Shown one piece after another: positions 1-7,696 of a stretch of 52,020 nucleotides of DNA. Position numbers and translations under genes: made by a program. Origin of the DNA: JBHIET01 sp046760785 (GTDB lineage Bacteria; Chloroflexota; Anaerolineae; B4-G1). The first letter of the stretch is position 1; every line of letters starts with the position of its first letter. Location: NCBI GenBank assembly GCA_046760785.1, contig JBHIET010000017.1, positions 1 through 52,020 of the forward strand. Direction: 5' to 3'. The notes beneath the pieces were generated by a model. That model saw nothing but the letters and a program-made list of their open reading frames with translations, made no database searches and was not told where the DNA came from.

Positions 1-12
1 GGAGCACCTTCG

Positions 13-27
13 AGACTTCCGAAGTCT
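13..27. repeat. Short palindrome at the window edge
   Basis: A 7-bp perfect inverted repeat (AGACTTC, one base, GAAGTCT) lies in the non-coding leader before trpS. It resembles the other small dispersed palindromes of the window but has no T-tract, so I do not call it a terminator. The rest of 28-150 shows nothing I recognise. Confidence 0.4.
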
Positions 28-150
28 GGCAGTTTGAATTGCGAAAGGCTCTCTATTCTCTGTATTGGTCAGATGGAGACTGTGTATCATCTTTCCCCTC
101 CGCCTGAGTGTCGAGCCAGCCACCGCGTAGTAGCGCATTGCGCACGAGCA

Positions 151-180
151 AGTGGCTCCCATCAGGGAGGCCGCTTTTGT
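151..180 (+). terminator. Intrinsic terminator upstream of trpS
   Basis: A stem pairs GTGGCTCCC (152-160) with GGGAGGCCGC (165-174), with a 4-nt loop, one bulge and one G-U pair. It is followed by TTTTGTTTGTT. It most likely ends transcription from a gene left of the window. It lies upstream of the likely trpS promoter at 208-236, so it should not attenuate trpS from that promoter. Confidence 0.55.
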
Positions 181-207
181 TTGTTCACGCAGCCGAAACA
201 TGCGTGC

Positions 208-236
208 TTGCCCCTCCGCCGCTCCTGTGGTACACT
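208..236 (+). promoter_or_regulatory. Probable trpS promoter
   Basis: TTGCCC (208-213) and TACACT (231-236) are separated by 17 nt and each match the housekeeping consensus at 4 of 6 positions. The start site would be near 243. An AGGGAGG Shine-Dalgarno follows at about 276-282, before the ATG at 297. The same hexamer style with a 17-nt spacer recurs at other promoters in this window. Confidence 0.5.
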
Positions 237-296
237 ACGCTTGCCTGAGCAGGGTCGAAGGGATCGCGTAAACCAGAGGGAGGAATACCACACACG

Positions 297-1283
297 ATGA
301 GCAAGAAGAAAGGCCGTGTCTTTTCCGGCGCCCGGCCCACCGGCCGCCAGCACCTGGGCAACTACCTGGGCGCTATCCGCAACTACGTCGCGCTGCAGGA
401 CGACTTTGACTGCGTCTACTGCGTCGTGGACCTGCACGCCCTGACCACGCTCAAGGACACCGATAAGCTGCGCGACTGGACTTACGAGATGACCCTGGAC
501 TGGCTGGCTGCCGGGATGGATCCTGAACGAGGGACCATCATCTTTGTCCAGTCCCACGTACCCCAGGTGGTCGAGCTGCACCTTTTGCTCTCTATGGCGA
601 CCCCCCTGGGCTGGCTGACCCGCCTGCCCACGTTCAAGGAGAAGGTGCGCCAGCAGCCGGATAACGTCAACTACGGGCTGGTTGGCTACCCGGTGCTGAT
701 GGCTGCCGACATCACGCTTTACAAAGCCGATACGGTTCCCGTCGGCGTGGATCAGGCCCCCCACCTGGAATTTACCCGCGAGATCGTACGCCGCTTCAAC
801 CGTCACTTTGGTGACCTGCTGATCGAGCCCCAGATCAAGCATACCGAGTTCCCCAAAGTGTTGGGGATTGATGGTCAGCAGAAAATGAGTAAGTCGCTGG
901 ATAACCACATCGATATTGCCGCCTCGCCGCAGGAGATCCAGCAGCGGGTAATGCAGATGATGACTGACCCGGCCCGCAAGTACCGCTCCGACCTCGGCCA
1001 CCCAGAGGTGTGCAACGTATTCACTCTGCATGGCTTCTTCTCCCTCGATCAGGTGGCGCAGATCGAGGCCGATTGCCGCTCGGCGAAGATCGGCTGTGTG
1101 GAGTGCAAGCAGCTCTTCGCCAAGAACCTGGCCGACCACTTCGTTCCCTTCCGCGAGCGGCGAGCGGCGCTGGCCGCAGACCCCAATCTCGTGTGGGACA
1201 TCCTGGCCGATGGCGCTCGCCGGGCCTCGGTCATCGCTGCCGAGACCATCGCCGAGGTCAAAGCAGCGGTGGGACTCCCTTAG
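297..1283 (+). CDS. trpS: Tryptophan--tRNA ligase
   Basis: Class I aminoacyl-tRNA synthetase that charges tRNA-Trp with tryptophan using ATP in the cytoplasm. The 328-residue length is normal for the compact bacterial enzyme. The HIGH-like motif is TGRQHLGN (residues 15-22) and the KMSKS loop is an intact KMSKS at 196-200 after the typical GIDGQQ lead. The ATG at 297 is preceded by an AGGGAGG ribosome site. The next gene (MazG-like) begins 4 nt after the stop, so the two are probably cotranscribed. The long minus-strand reading frame over this gene is a GC-rich shadow. Confidence 0.97.
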   Translation: MSKKKGRVFSGARPTGRQHLGNYLGAIRNYVALQDDFDCVYCVVDLHALTTLKDTDKLRDWTYEMTLDWLAAGMDPERGTIIFVQSHVPQVVELHLLLSMATPLGWLTRLPTFKEKVRQQPDNVNYGLVGYPVLMAADITLYKADTVPVGVDQAPHLEFTREIVRRFNRHFGDLLIEPQIKHTEFPKVLGIDGQQKMSKSLDNHIDIAASPQEIQQRVMQMMTDPARKYRSDLGHPEVCNVFTLHGFFSLDQVAQIEADCRSAKIGCVECKQLFAKNLADHFVPFRERRAALAADPNLVWDILADGARRASVIAAETIAEVKAAVGLP

Positions 1284-1287
1284 GCGC

Positions 1288-1638
1288 ATGGCCGACAACG
1301 ACACTACCCTCGCCGACCTGCGCCAGCGCGTGGCCGAGTTCGTGGCCACACGCAACTGGGAGCAGTTCCATACCCCCAAGAACCTGAGCTCCGCTATCGC
1401 CATCGAGGTTGCTGAACTGATGGAGCACTTCCAATGGCTCACCAGCGAGCAGGCAACAACAGCCGTGCAGGACGAAACAAAGCGGGCCGCCGTGGCCGAC
1501 GTGTTCATCTACGCACTCAGCCTGGCGAACACGCTGGACGTGGACGTGAGCACGGCAGTGTTAGGTAAATTGGAGTGCAACGAGCAACGTTTTCCTGCTG
1601 AAGCGTGGCGGGGGCGGGCACGAGGAGTTGGAGAATGA
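1288..1638 (+). CDS. MazG-like nucleotide pyrophosphohydrolase (dCTPase/RS21-C6 type)
   Basis: A 116-residue all-alpha protein of the MazG / dCTP-pyrophosphatase superfamily, which hydrolyses (d)NTPs to monophosphates and pyrophosphate for pool cleaning. The segment NWEQFHTPKNLSSAIAIEVA, then E43 and HFQW, is the family signature and carries the ExxE pair E40/E43. The second half is ADVFIYALSLAN with Asp71. The Glu usually found three residues before that Asp is absent (Ala68), and the region reads as if about three residues were deleted, so activity may be reduced. The ATG at 1288 is 4 nt after trpS; the stop overlaps the ATG of the remnant at 1635. Confidence 0.85.
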   Translation: MADNDTTLADLRQRVAEFVATRNWEQFHTPKNLSSAIAIEVAELMEHFQWLTSEQATTAVQDETKRAAVADVFIYALSLANTLDVDVSTAVLGKLECNEQRFPAEAWRGRARGVGE

Positions 1639-1969
1639 GCATTCACCCCAACCCAGTGATGGCGCGCCTGACGCAGCCGAAGAAATGACCATCGGTTCGC
1701 GTCACGCTGTGGCTGGCCTTTGGACTGGGCGTGCTCAGCCTAGCGGTCACCACGCAGGCGACGCTGCGTATGGAGAGCGATGAATGGTTGTACTGCTGAT
1801 GGGCAATTTGGACCTGATGGCGGTGGTTGCTCCATTCGTCCTATTGGCTCCCTACACACTGGGAGCAGGTATGATGCGATTGGCCCAGCGCTGGGCACGG
1901 GAACCCAGAAGCTGCATAGCGCTGAGCAAATGGAGAGCCAGAGATGCGAACAGTCGTACAGCGTGTTAG
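1635..1969 (+). pseudogene. Remnant of a multi-pass membrane protein (ABC-2 permease-like)
   Basis: Three short pieces in shifting frames read like one broken gene. It starts MSIHPNPVMARLTQPKK from an ATG overlapping the MazG stop (ATGA) and then stops. A hydrophobic piece RVTLWLAFGLGVLSLAVTT follows in another frame. A third piece, GNLDLMAVVAPFVLLAPYTL, lies at about 1800-1860. The order (short polar N-terminus, then membrane helices) resembles permeases of ABC exporters, but that identity is only an impression. The last part overlaps the dtd start. No intact reading frame spans the region. Confidence 0.5.
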
Positions 1970-2381
1970 CCAAGCCTCCGTGAGCGTTGAAGGCGAGGTG
2001 GTCGGCGCGATCGGGCGCGGCGTGGTCGTGCTGGTGGGCGTTACCCACGGCGACACGGAGGAGCAGGCCGAATGGCTGGCGCGAAAGGTGGCCGGCCTGC
2101 GCATCTTCGAAGATAGCGAAGGCAAGATGAACGCCGGCCTGCTCGACGTGGACGGCGCGGCACTCGTCATCTCCCAGTTCACGCTCCACGCCGACGCGCG
2201 CAAGGGGCGCCGGCCCTCCTTCACCGACGCCGCCCCGCCCGAGGTGGCCGAGCCGCTGGTCGAGCACTTCGCCCAGGCGCTGCGAGATAGCGGCGTACCC
2301 GTCGAGACCGGCATCTTCGGAGCGCACATGCTGGTAAAAATCCACAACGATGGCCCTGTGACCATTCTGCTGGAGCGGTAG
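1944..2381 (+). CDS. dtd: D-aminoacyl-tRNA deacylase
   Basis: Hydrolyses D-amino acids (and glycine) mischarged on tRNA, a cytoplasmic chirality checkpoint in translation. The 145-residue length is typical. The two DTD signatures are intact: SQFTL at 77-81, followed by HADARKGRRPSF, and the Gly-cisPro element NDGPVT at 135-140. The N-terminus MRTVVQRVSQASV is canonical, which fixes the ATG at 1944. It lies among other tRNA-quality genes and is followed after 5 nt by the DUF5678-like gene. Confidence 0.96.
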   Translation: MRTVVQRVSQASVSVEGEVVGAIGRGVVVLVGVTHGDTEEQAEWLARKVAGLRIFEDSEGKMNAGLLDVDGAALVISQFTLHADARKGRRPSFTDAAPPEVAEPLVEHFAQALRDSGVPVETGIFGAHMLVKIHNDGPVTILLER

Positions 2382-2386
2382 AGTTT

Positions 2387-2593
2387 ATGAAGGGGGATAC
2401 AGATTCGTGCCAAGCCGACCTCGCTCCCTACGCGGGCCGCTGGGTAGCGCTGGTGCGCGGGCGCGTGGCCGGGACCGGGTGGACGGCTGACGAGGCCCGC
2501 CAGGCTGCCAAACGCAGCCGGCCCAAGGAAGAGCCACAGGTCATCTTTGTGCCGGCCGTGGAGGTATCGCATGGTAAGCATCCCCTTGCCTGA
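2387..2593 (+). CDS. DUF5678-like small protein
   Basis: A 68-residue protein. The core YAGRWVALVRGRVAGTGWTA, then DEARQAAK and VIFVPA, matches my memory of DUF5678 (a beta hairpin with W-V-A-L, then a helix and a closing V-I-F-V-P strand). These small proteins are common in Chloroflexota and archaea and have no assigned function. It starts 5 nt after dtd and its 3' end overlaps the start of the nucleotidyltransferase gene (ATG 2571) by 23 nt, so translation may be coupled. Confidence 0.65.
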   Translation: MKGDTDSCQADLAPYAGRWVALVRGRVAGTGWTADEARQAAKRSRPKEEPQVIFVPAVEVSHGKHPLA

Positions 2594-4070
2594 CTGGCCC
2601 TGGCAGGTCGTCCGCCGGCTGGCCGAGGAGCGCGGCGTGCGGGTGTGGCCAGTTGGGGGAGCAGTGCGCGACGCGCTGCTGGGACGGCCTGTACACGACT
2701 GGGACTTCGCCGTGGACCGAGACGCGTTGGGGCTGGCCCGGGCTGTGGCCAATGCGTCGGGTGGGGCCTACTTCCCACTGGACGCGGATCGGGATACAGG
2801 CCGGGTCATACTGGCAACTGCGTGGCCCACACGGGTGGAACTGGATTTCGCGGCTCTGCGTGGCGCCACCCTGGAGGCCGACCTGGTCGCGCGCGACTTC
2901 ACCGTCAACGCGCTGGCGCTGGATCAGACGGGCGCGCTGGTGGATCCGACGGGCGGCCGGGCCGATCTGGAGGCCGGGCGCGTCCGTGCGACGAGTGAGC
3001 GAGCCTTCCGGGACGACCCGCTGCGGCTGCTGCGCGCGGTGCGGATGGAGGCCGTGCTAGGCTTCGAGATTGAGCCGCAGACGGCGACCTGGGTCCGCCG
3101 CGACGCAGCGCTGATGGCCCTCCCAGCGGCCGAACGAGTGCAGGATGAGTTCGTAGGCATACTCGCAGTTCCAGGTGCGGCCGCTCACCTGCAGCGGCTC
3201 GACGAATTTGGCCTGCTGCCTCATGTGATGCCAGAACTGGAACGCCTCAAGGGCGTCACCCAGTCACCGCCACACCGCTTCGACGTGTGGCGCCACACGC
3301 TGCTGACGATGGACACGTTGGAGGGAGTCGTTGCTGCTATCCTGGGATGGGAGATCGAGTCACGTGTTGTGGCCGGTGTCCCTGTCGGTGCCCGGGGCGA
3401 CCTGGCGCGGACGCTGAGCCAGTTTGCAGGCAGTGTGGCCGCACATTTGGCCGTTGAGGTCAGTGGTGGGCGGGACCGGGCTAGCGTGCTCAAACTGGGA
3501 GCACTCCTGCACGACGTCGGCAAGCCCACGACCTGGTCACAGGATGAGAATGGTCGCATCCACTTCTATGACCACGAACTGGTGGGAGCACGGATAGCAG
3601 CCAAGCGGCTGAAAGCACTGCGTTTCAGTCGCGACGAGATAGGGCGAGTGTGTGTGATGATCAGGCAGCACCTGCGCCCGGCCCACCTGGCTCGCACCGA
3701 TAACATCACTCGCCGCGCGATCTATCGCTACTTCCGCGCCACGGGCGGCGTCGGCGTCGAGGTGGTGCTGCTCAGCCTGGCCGACCACCTGGCGACCTGG
3801 GGACCTAATCTTCAGGAGTGCCGCTGGTCGCAACGGCTGGAGGTGGCGGAGACGCTGCTGACCCACTACTTCGAGCGGCACGAGGAGACGGTGGCTCCAC
3901 CGCCGTTGATCACAGGCAATGACCTGATGGCAGAGCTGGGCCTGGATGGCGGGCCGGAGATTGGGCGGCTGTTGGAGATGCTGCGAGAGGCCCAGGCGGC
4001 CGGGGAGGTGAAAACGCGGGAGCAGGCACTGGCGCTGGCCAGGCAACTCTCGAAATCTACGACGGGATGA
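2571..4070 (+). CDS. CCA-adding-type tRNA nucleotidyltransferase with HD domain
   Basis: Class II nucleotidyltransferase of the poly(A)-polymerase/CCA-adding family; it adds C and/or A to tRNA 3' ends. Visible elements are the GGAVRD loop (residues 29-34), the metal-binding DWD at 43-45, the RDFTVNALA segment, the RAFRDDPLRLLRAVR helix and a C-terminal HD phosphohydrolase motif LLHDVGK with His314-Asp315. I chose the ATG at 2571 (499 residues) because MVSIPLPDWPW leads straight into the family fold. A second enzyme of this superfamily lies convergently at 4343-6976, so this one may add only CC or only A. The name cca is withheld for that reason. Confidence 0.88.
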   Translation: MVSIPLPDWPWQVVRRLAEERGVRVWPVGGAVRDALLGRPVHDWDFAVDRDALGLARAVANASGGAYFPLDADRDTGRVILATAWPTRVELDFAALRGATLEADLVARDFTVNALALDQTGALVDPTGGRADLEAGRVRATSERAFRDDPLRLLRAVRMEAVLGFEIEPQTATWVRRDAALMALPAAERVQDEFVGILAVPGAAAHLQRLDEFGLLPHVMPELERLKGVTQSPPHRFDVWRHTLLTMDTLEGVVAAILGWEIESRVVAGVPVGARGDLARTLSQFAGSVAAHLAVEVSGGRDRASVLKLGALLHDVGKPTTWSQDENGRIHFYDHELVGARIAAKRLKALRFSRDEIGRVCVMIRQHLRPAHLARTDNITRRAIYRYFRATGGVGVEVVLLSLADHLATWGPNLQECRWSQRLEVAETLLTHYFERHEETVAPPPLITGNDLMAELGLDGGPEIGRLLEMLREAQAAGEVKTREQALALARQLSKSTTG

Positions 4071-4219
4071 CCAAAGGGGCCTCAAGATCATTCCGCTGAT
4101 AGGCTTTCGCCGAGAGAGGCAAGTTATGCTTTGATGGTCAAGAGGAGATGAGCCGGTGCCTCGATCTGTGGCAGAATTGAGCTGTAATCTGCAATCACAT
4201 CTTTTGCGAGGTTGGCTTG

Positions 4220-4310
4220 CATGAAACCAGCCTGTTTCATGAGTCATCTCACTAAGGGTCTGTTAAGAAATACTTCCCGTTCTAAGTTGCTAGCCCGTTA
4301 AGACGGGAGT
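4220..4310. repeat. Inverted repeats between convergent genes
   Basis: The gap between the two convergent nucleotidyltransferase genes holds a perfect 8-bp inverted repeat CATGAAAC / GTTTCATG (4220-4227, 4234-4241). It also has a longer, imperfect one pairing ACTTCCCGT (4272-4280) with ACGGGAGT (4303-4310). Neither has a clear T-tract. They could end transcription from both sides, but that is inference. Nothing else is seen in 4071-4342. Confidence 0.4.
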
Positions 4311-4342
4311 TATGAAACACGCTGCATGAGGCAACGCGGTTA

Positions 4343-6976
4343 TCATATTCCCTTTCCCTCGTCTGCCTGCTTGCGTTCGGTGGCCAGCAGCTTTTTCAAA
4401 AGTGCTTCCTCCTCCTCCCGCGTGCTCACCTTGCTGTCCAGCCGGGCGTCGCGCAGCGCTTCCAGCAATCGTCTGAAGAGCGGGCTGGGCTTCAATCCCA
4501 TCCCCTTCAGATCGTCGCCGGTAAGCTCCGCCTCCACCAAACGGTACTCCGTCTGGTAGCGCAGCAGCCGCTCCCGCAGCCGCTTGCGGTCGGTAGCGAC
4601 CCAGGCCACGGCCAGGACCCGGGCCGGGTATGGTTTCAGCAAGCGGTAGATGGAACTGGAGCGACGGGCTCTCCCCAGCCGAGGCAAAGTACCCCTCAGG
4701 CCAGGCAACAGGCGCAGGTCTTCTGCATCGTCACGCCTCGCTTTTAGACGAGCGATCAATCCTTCCAACTCCTCGCTGTCGAGCCGATACGTCAGTAAAG
4801 CCAGATAGAGGAAGGCGATGTCTTGAGGTTTCAGGTTCCAGGTTCCAGGTTTCAGGTCTTCGCGGATGGTACGATACCTGGCCAGTAGCCATTTGTCGCA
4901 ATGGAGGCCAGGCTGGATGTGGGCCAGGCCCCCCAGTTCGTCCAGGCGGCCCAGCGCCCATTCCGGTTCGGCCTCGTCAAAGATTTGCTCCAGTTCGTGG
5001 CGTATACGGTCGCCGCTGACCCGCTTTAGCAATGACAGGGCATCGGCGATCAGTTCCTCGCTGCGCGGGTCTAGATGAAACCCCAGGCGGCTCTCCAATC
5101 GCGCTGCCCGCAGTATACGGGTGGGATCGTCCACAAAGCTAAGGCTGTGCAGTACACGGATGATGCCATTGCGCAGATCGGCCTCGCCGCCGTAGAAGTC
5201 CAGCAGTTCCCCCCAGTGATCCGGGTCGAGGCGGATGGCGAGTGTGTTGATGGTGAAGTCACGGCGGTGCAGGTCCTGCTTGATTGAGCTGCGCGCCACC
5301 TGCGGCAGGGCCGTGGGGTAGACATAGAACTCGGTGCGCGCGGTCGCGAAGTCCACGCTGGTCATCAGCGTGTCGTTGGGGACGTTGCCGGTGACCTGCC
5401 GCCAAACGTGTCGCGAAAGGAGCCACTTGGCGGTGCCGAAGCGCTTGTGGGGGATCACCCGACCGCCCAGGTCGGCGGCCAGGCGTCGAGCCAGCGCGAT
5501 GGCGTCCCCCTCGATGACCAGATCCACGTCTGCGATGGAGCTGCCCAGCAGCAGGTCACGCACCAGCCCGCCGACGAAGTAGGGAACGAACCCCATCTCG
5601 CGGGCTTTATACGAGATACGGCGCACTAGGGCGAGCGCCGTCTCAGAGAGGGCCTGCTCCAGCAGAGCGGCAACTTCGTGGCGCTGGGATGACTGCGGCG
5701 GCGTGCCCCACAGCGTGATCAGGTCAGTGCGGGTAACCACTCCGACGAGGCGACCACCTTCGACGACGGGAATCTGGCCCCAGCCGCTTTCGATCATCAT
5801 CTGCTGAAGGCGTGCTACCGAATCGTGACTGTTGACGGTGAAGCTGCCAGCCTCCATCACCTGTGTGACAGGCGCGTCGGCCATTTTGAACTGCAGCGCC
5901 CGGTCCACGGCCCGGCGGGTCAGCAGCCCGATCACGCTTCCCTCCGCGACGACCGGGTAGCCCTCGTGGCCGGTGCGCCGCATGCGCTCATCGGCGTCGG
6001 CGACCGTGTCTTCGGGAGAGAGCACGCGCACGCCCCGAGACATCACCTCGGCAACGGTGACGCTCGGCCGTACGACTCCTGGCAGCAGACGCAGCAACTC
6101 CTCGCGCACTGCCTGCAGCGAGCGGTTGCGGATAAGCGCGGCGGCCGCGCGCTTGTGGCCCCCGCCACCGAAGTGGGCTGCCGCGGTGGAGACGTCAATG
6201 TCGTCGGTGGTGCTGCGGGCGACGAGTTGGACGCGCTTGCCTTTGTTCAGGGCTACGAGCACGAACAGCGCCGATGGGTCCAACAGTTCGCGCAGTTTGT
6301 GGGCCAGAGTCGAGATCTCCTCCGAGAACTCCGGCGCTTCGGCCCAGGCGACGATGACGGTGTGGCCCTCGATCTCGTGGGTCTCGCTCTGCTCCAGCAA
6401 CCGCTCGTAAAGCCCGCGCTGCTCAGGTGCAAGGGGGTGGTGGAGGAACTCGTTGACGACGGCGAGACGGGCTCCCTGCTCCATCAGCCAAGCCGCCGCC
6501 CGCACGTCTCTGGCGGTCGTCCCCTGGTATGAAAGGGAGCCGGTGTCCTCGTAGATGCCCAACAGTAGCAACGTGGCCTCAATACTGGTCAGGGTGAGGG
6601 AGCGCGCCGAAATCTCCTCGACCAGCAGCGTGGTCGTGGCCCCCAGCGGCTCGCCGGAGTAAGTCCAGTTGGGGAGCAATTCGCGGTCGAGTTCGTGGTG
6701 GTCAATGACGTCCACCTGCAGATCGCGGCCCATGCCCTTGAGCGTGGTCAGGCTCTGCGTATCCACCAGGATGGCGCGCGTGATCTTGCGGCGGCGGGGG
6801 AGATCGTCGGCAGCGGCGAGGGGGAGTTCTGCGCCGTAGAGCGCCAGGAAGGCGCGCCCGTTGCGGTTGATGCGGCGGGGTAGCACGGGGGTGGCGGCAG
6901 GGAACAATTTGCTCGCCCCCAGCAGGCTGGCGACCGCGTCGAAATCTGCGTTTTCGTGAGTCAGGATGACTTCCAC
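4343..6976 (-). CDS. DHH-CBS-tRNA nucleotidyltransferase fusion protein
   Basis: An 877-residue three-part protein. An N-terminal DHH/DHHA1 phosphoesterase-like module has DHHE at 92-95 and a GGGGHKRAAAA DHHA1 loop. Two CBS domains span about residues 310-430. A C-terminal class II nucleotidyltransferase has VGGLVRDLLLG near 467 and DVDLVIEGD near 482, followed by the HRRDFTINTLAIRLD segment. This architecture is known for bacterial tRNA A- or CC-adding enzymes and poly(A)-polymerase-like proteins. The start is GTG (6974-6976). It is convergent with the HD-type enzyme at 2571-4070, a pairing expected where CCA synthesis is split between two enzymes. The CBS pair suggests adenylate sensing, which is inference. 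Confidence 0.9.
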   Translation of the reverse strand: MEVILTHENADFDAVASLLGASKLFPAATPVLPRRINRNGRAFLALYGAELPLAAADDLPRRRKITRAILVDTQSLTTLKGMGRDLQVDVIDHHELDRELLPNWTYSGEPLGATTTLLVEEISARSLTLTSIEATLLLLGIYEDTGSLSYQGTTARDVRAAAWLMEQGARLAVVNEFLHHPLAPEQRGLYERLLEQSETHEIEGHTVIVAWAEAPEFSEEISTLAHKLRELLDPSALFVLVALNKGKRVQLVARSTTDDIDVSTAAAHFGGGGHKRAAAALIRNRSLQAVREELLRLLPGVVRPSVTVAEVMSRGVRVLSPEDTVADADERMRRTGHEGYPVVAEGSVIGLLTRRAVDRALQFKMADAPVTQVMEAGSFTVNSHDSVARLQQMMIESGWGQIPVVEGGRLVGVVTRTDLITLWGTPPQSSQRHEVAALLEQALSETALALVRRISYKAREMGFVPYFVGGLVRDLLLGSSIADVDLVIEGDAIALARRLAADLGGRVIPHKRFGTAKWLLSRHVWRQVTGNVPNDTLMTSVDFATARTEFYVYPTALPQVARSSIKQDLHRRDFTINTLAIRLDPDHWGELLDFYGGEADLRNGIIRVLHSLSFVDDPTRILRAARLESRLGFHLDPRSEELIADALSLLKRVSGDRIRHELEQIFDEAEPEWALGRLDELGGLAHIQPGLHCDKWLLARYRTIREDLKPGTWNLKPQDIAFLYLALLTYRLDSEELEGLIARLKARRDDAEDLRLLPGLRGTLPRLGRARRSSSIYRLLKPYPARVLAVAWVATDRKRLRERLLRYQTEYRLVEAELTGDDLKGMGLKPSPLFRRLLEALRDARLDSKVSTREEEEALLKKLLATERKQADEGKGI

Positions 6977-6990
6977 GCTGATACTCCCTG

Positions 6991-7392
6991 CTAATGGGTG
7001 AGGCGGAGGATGATCGGGTAATCCTTTACAAGTAGGTTGCGAATCGCCGGGTTTCTGTCTTCAATGCTCGTTACCAGTTGCTGTTCGAAGCCCTCTAGAA
7101 CGTCTATGCCCATTACCTTTTGAATGATGACCGGAGCGCTGGGTGGGAAGACATTGGGGTCGAAGTTGATGGTATCGCCGCTCTCCGCGTCGAGCAACGC
7201 CTGACGCAGGGAGCCGGGGCCACTGTCTGCAGTGCTGGTGACAACAATGGTTTTCCCTTGCGGTACCGATGTTGGTGTAGGTGGTACAGGTGATGGCTTG
7301 CTCTGATTATAGCCTAACGGCGGCGCTTGCACAAATGGACGCCCAGAGCAGGTGCATTTCAATTCTATGGCGAGAGGTAAGCTCTCTGCCAC
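6991..7392 (-). pseudogene. Fragment of a CSLREA-type secreted beta-helix protein
   Basis: The frame contains IVVTSTADSGPGSLRQALLD followed by AESGDTINFDPNVFPPSAPV. That is the start of CSLREA / right-handed beta-helix surface proteins, which are usually many hundred residues long. Here only about 45 residues of that motif remain. The sequence then runs into an unrelated tail ending in NPAIRNLLVKDYPIILRLTH. There is no signal peptide and the start is unclear. I read it as a recombined remnant, not a working gene. It lies just upstream of the DHH-CBS gene on the same strand. Confidence 0.5.
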
Positions 7393-7696
7393 AGTTCATC
7401 AAAGCGACGGCTCAGCGCGTCGTTGACTTTTGACGGTGAATGTGTTAAGATAGTGATGTTTGGTTTTATCAGCAGGCCCTTTTGCTGTCTGTTATAAAGT
7501 TCGGTTGCGTGCACTCATTCATCATACTCATTAATCTTGTGCCGCGAAGCCGTTTGGCATAAAGACCAGAACCGCACTTGAGCACGCCGATGTTAAATAG
7601 GGTGTGTGGGGTGCCTTTTGGCAGGTGAGGGCCTTGCTGGTGCTCGCCTGTTTTTATATGGGCTTCGCGGAAGAGGTCTTTATAGGGAGGGTACCC
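7393..7696 (+). promoter_or_regulatory. Divergent intergenic region with likely PIN-TRAM gene promoter
   Basis: This AT-richer stretch separates the minus-strand remnant from the PIN-TRAM gene. TTGACT (7423-7428) and TAAGAT (7446-7451) are 17 nt apart, matching 5/6 and 4/6 of the consensus. This would leave a leader of about 240 nt. An AGGGAGGG ribosome site at 7684-7691 precedes the GTG at 7697. The upstream in-frame GTG at 7604 has no such site. I see no further structure in the leader. Confidence 0.45.

Noticed and set aside
1..296. T-box riboswitch upstream of trpS
   Set aside because: The hairpin with GGGAGGCCGC recalls a T-box terminator, but I could not find the conserved antiterminator sequence or a Trp specifier loop, and the likely promoter lies downstream of the hairpin.
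162..1508. Long minus-strand reading frame (448 codons) over trpS
   Set aside because: It is the antisense of a clear trpS gene, has no recognisable motifs and results from high GC.
1841..2752. Minus-strand frame over dtd and the nucleotidyltransferase start
   Set aside because: Ser/Arg-rich shadow of GC-rich coding sequence.
5825..6532. Plus-strand frame opposite the DHH-CBS gene
   Set aside because: Antisense shadow without motifs or ribosome site.
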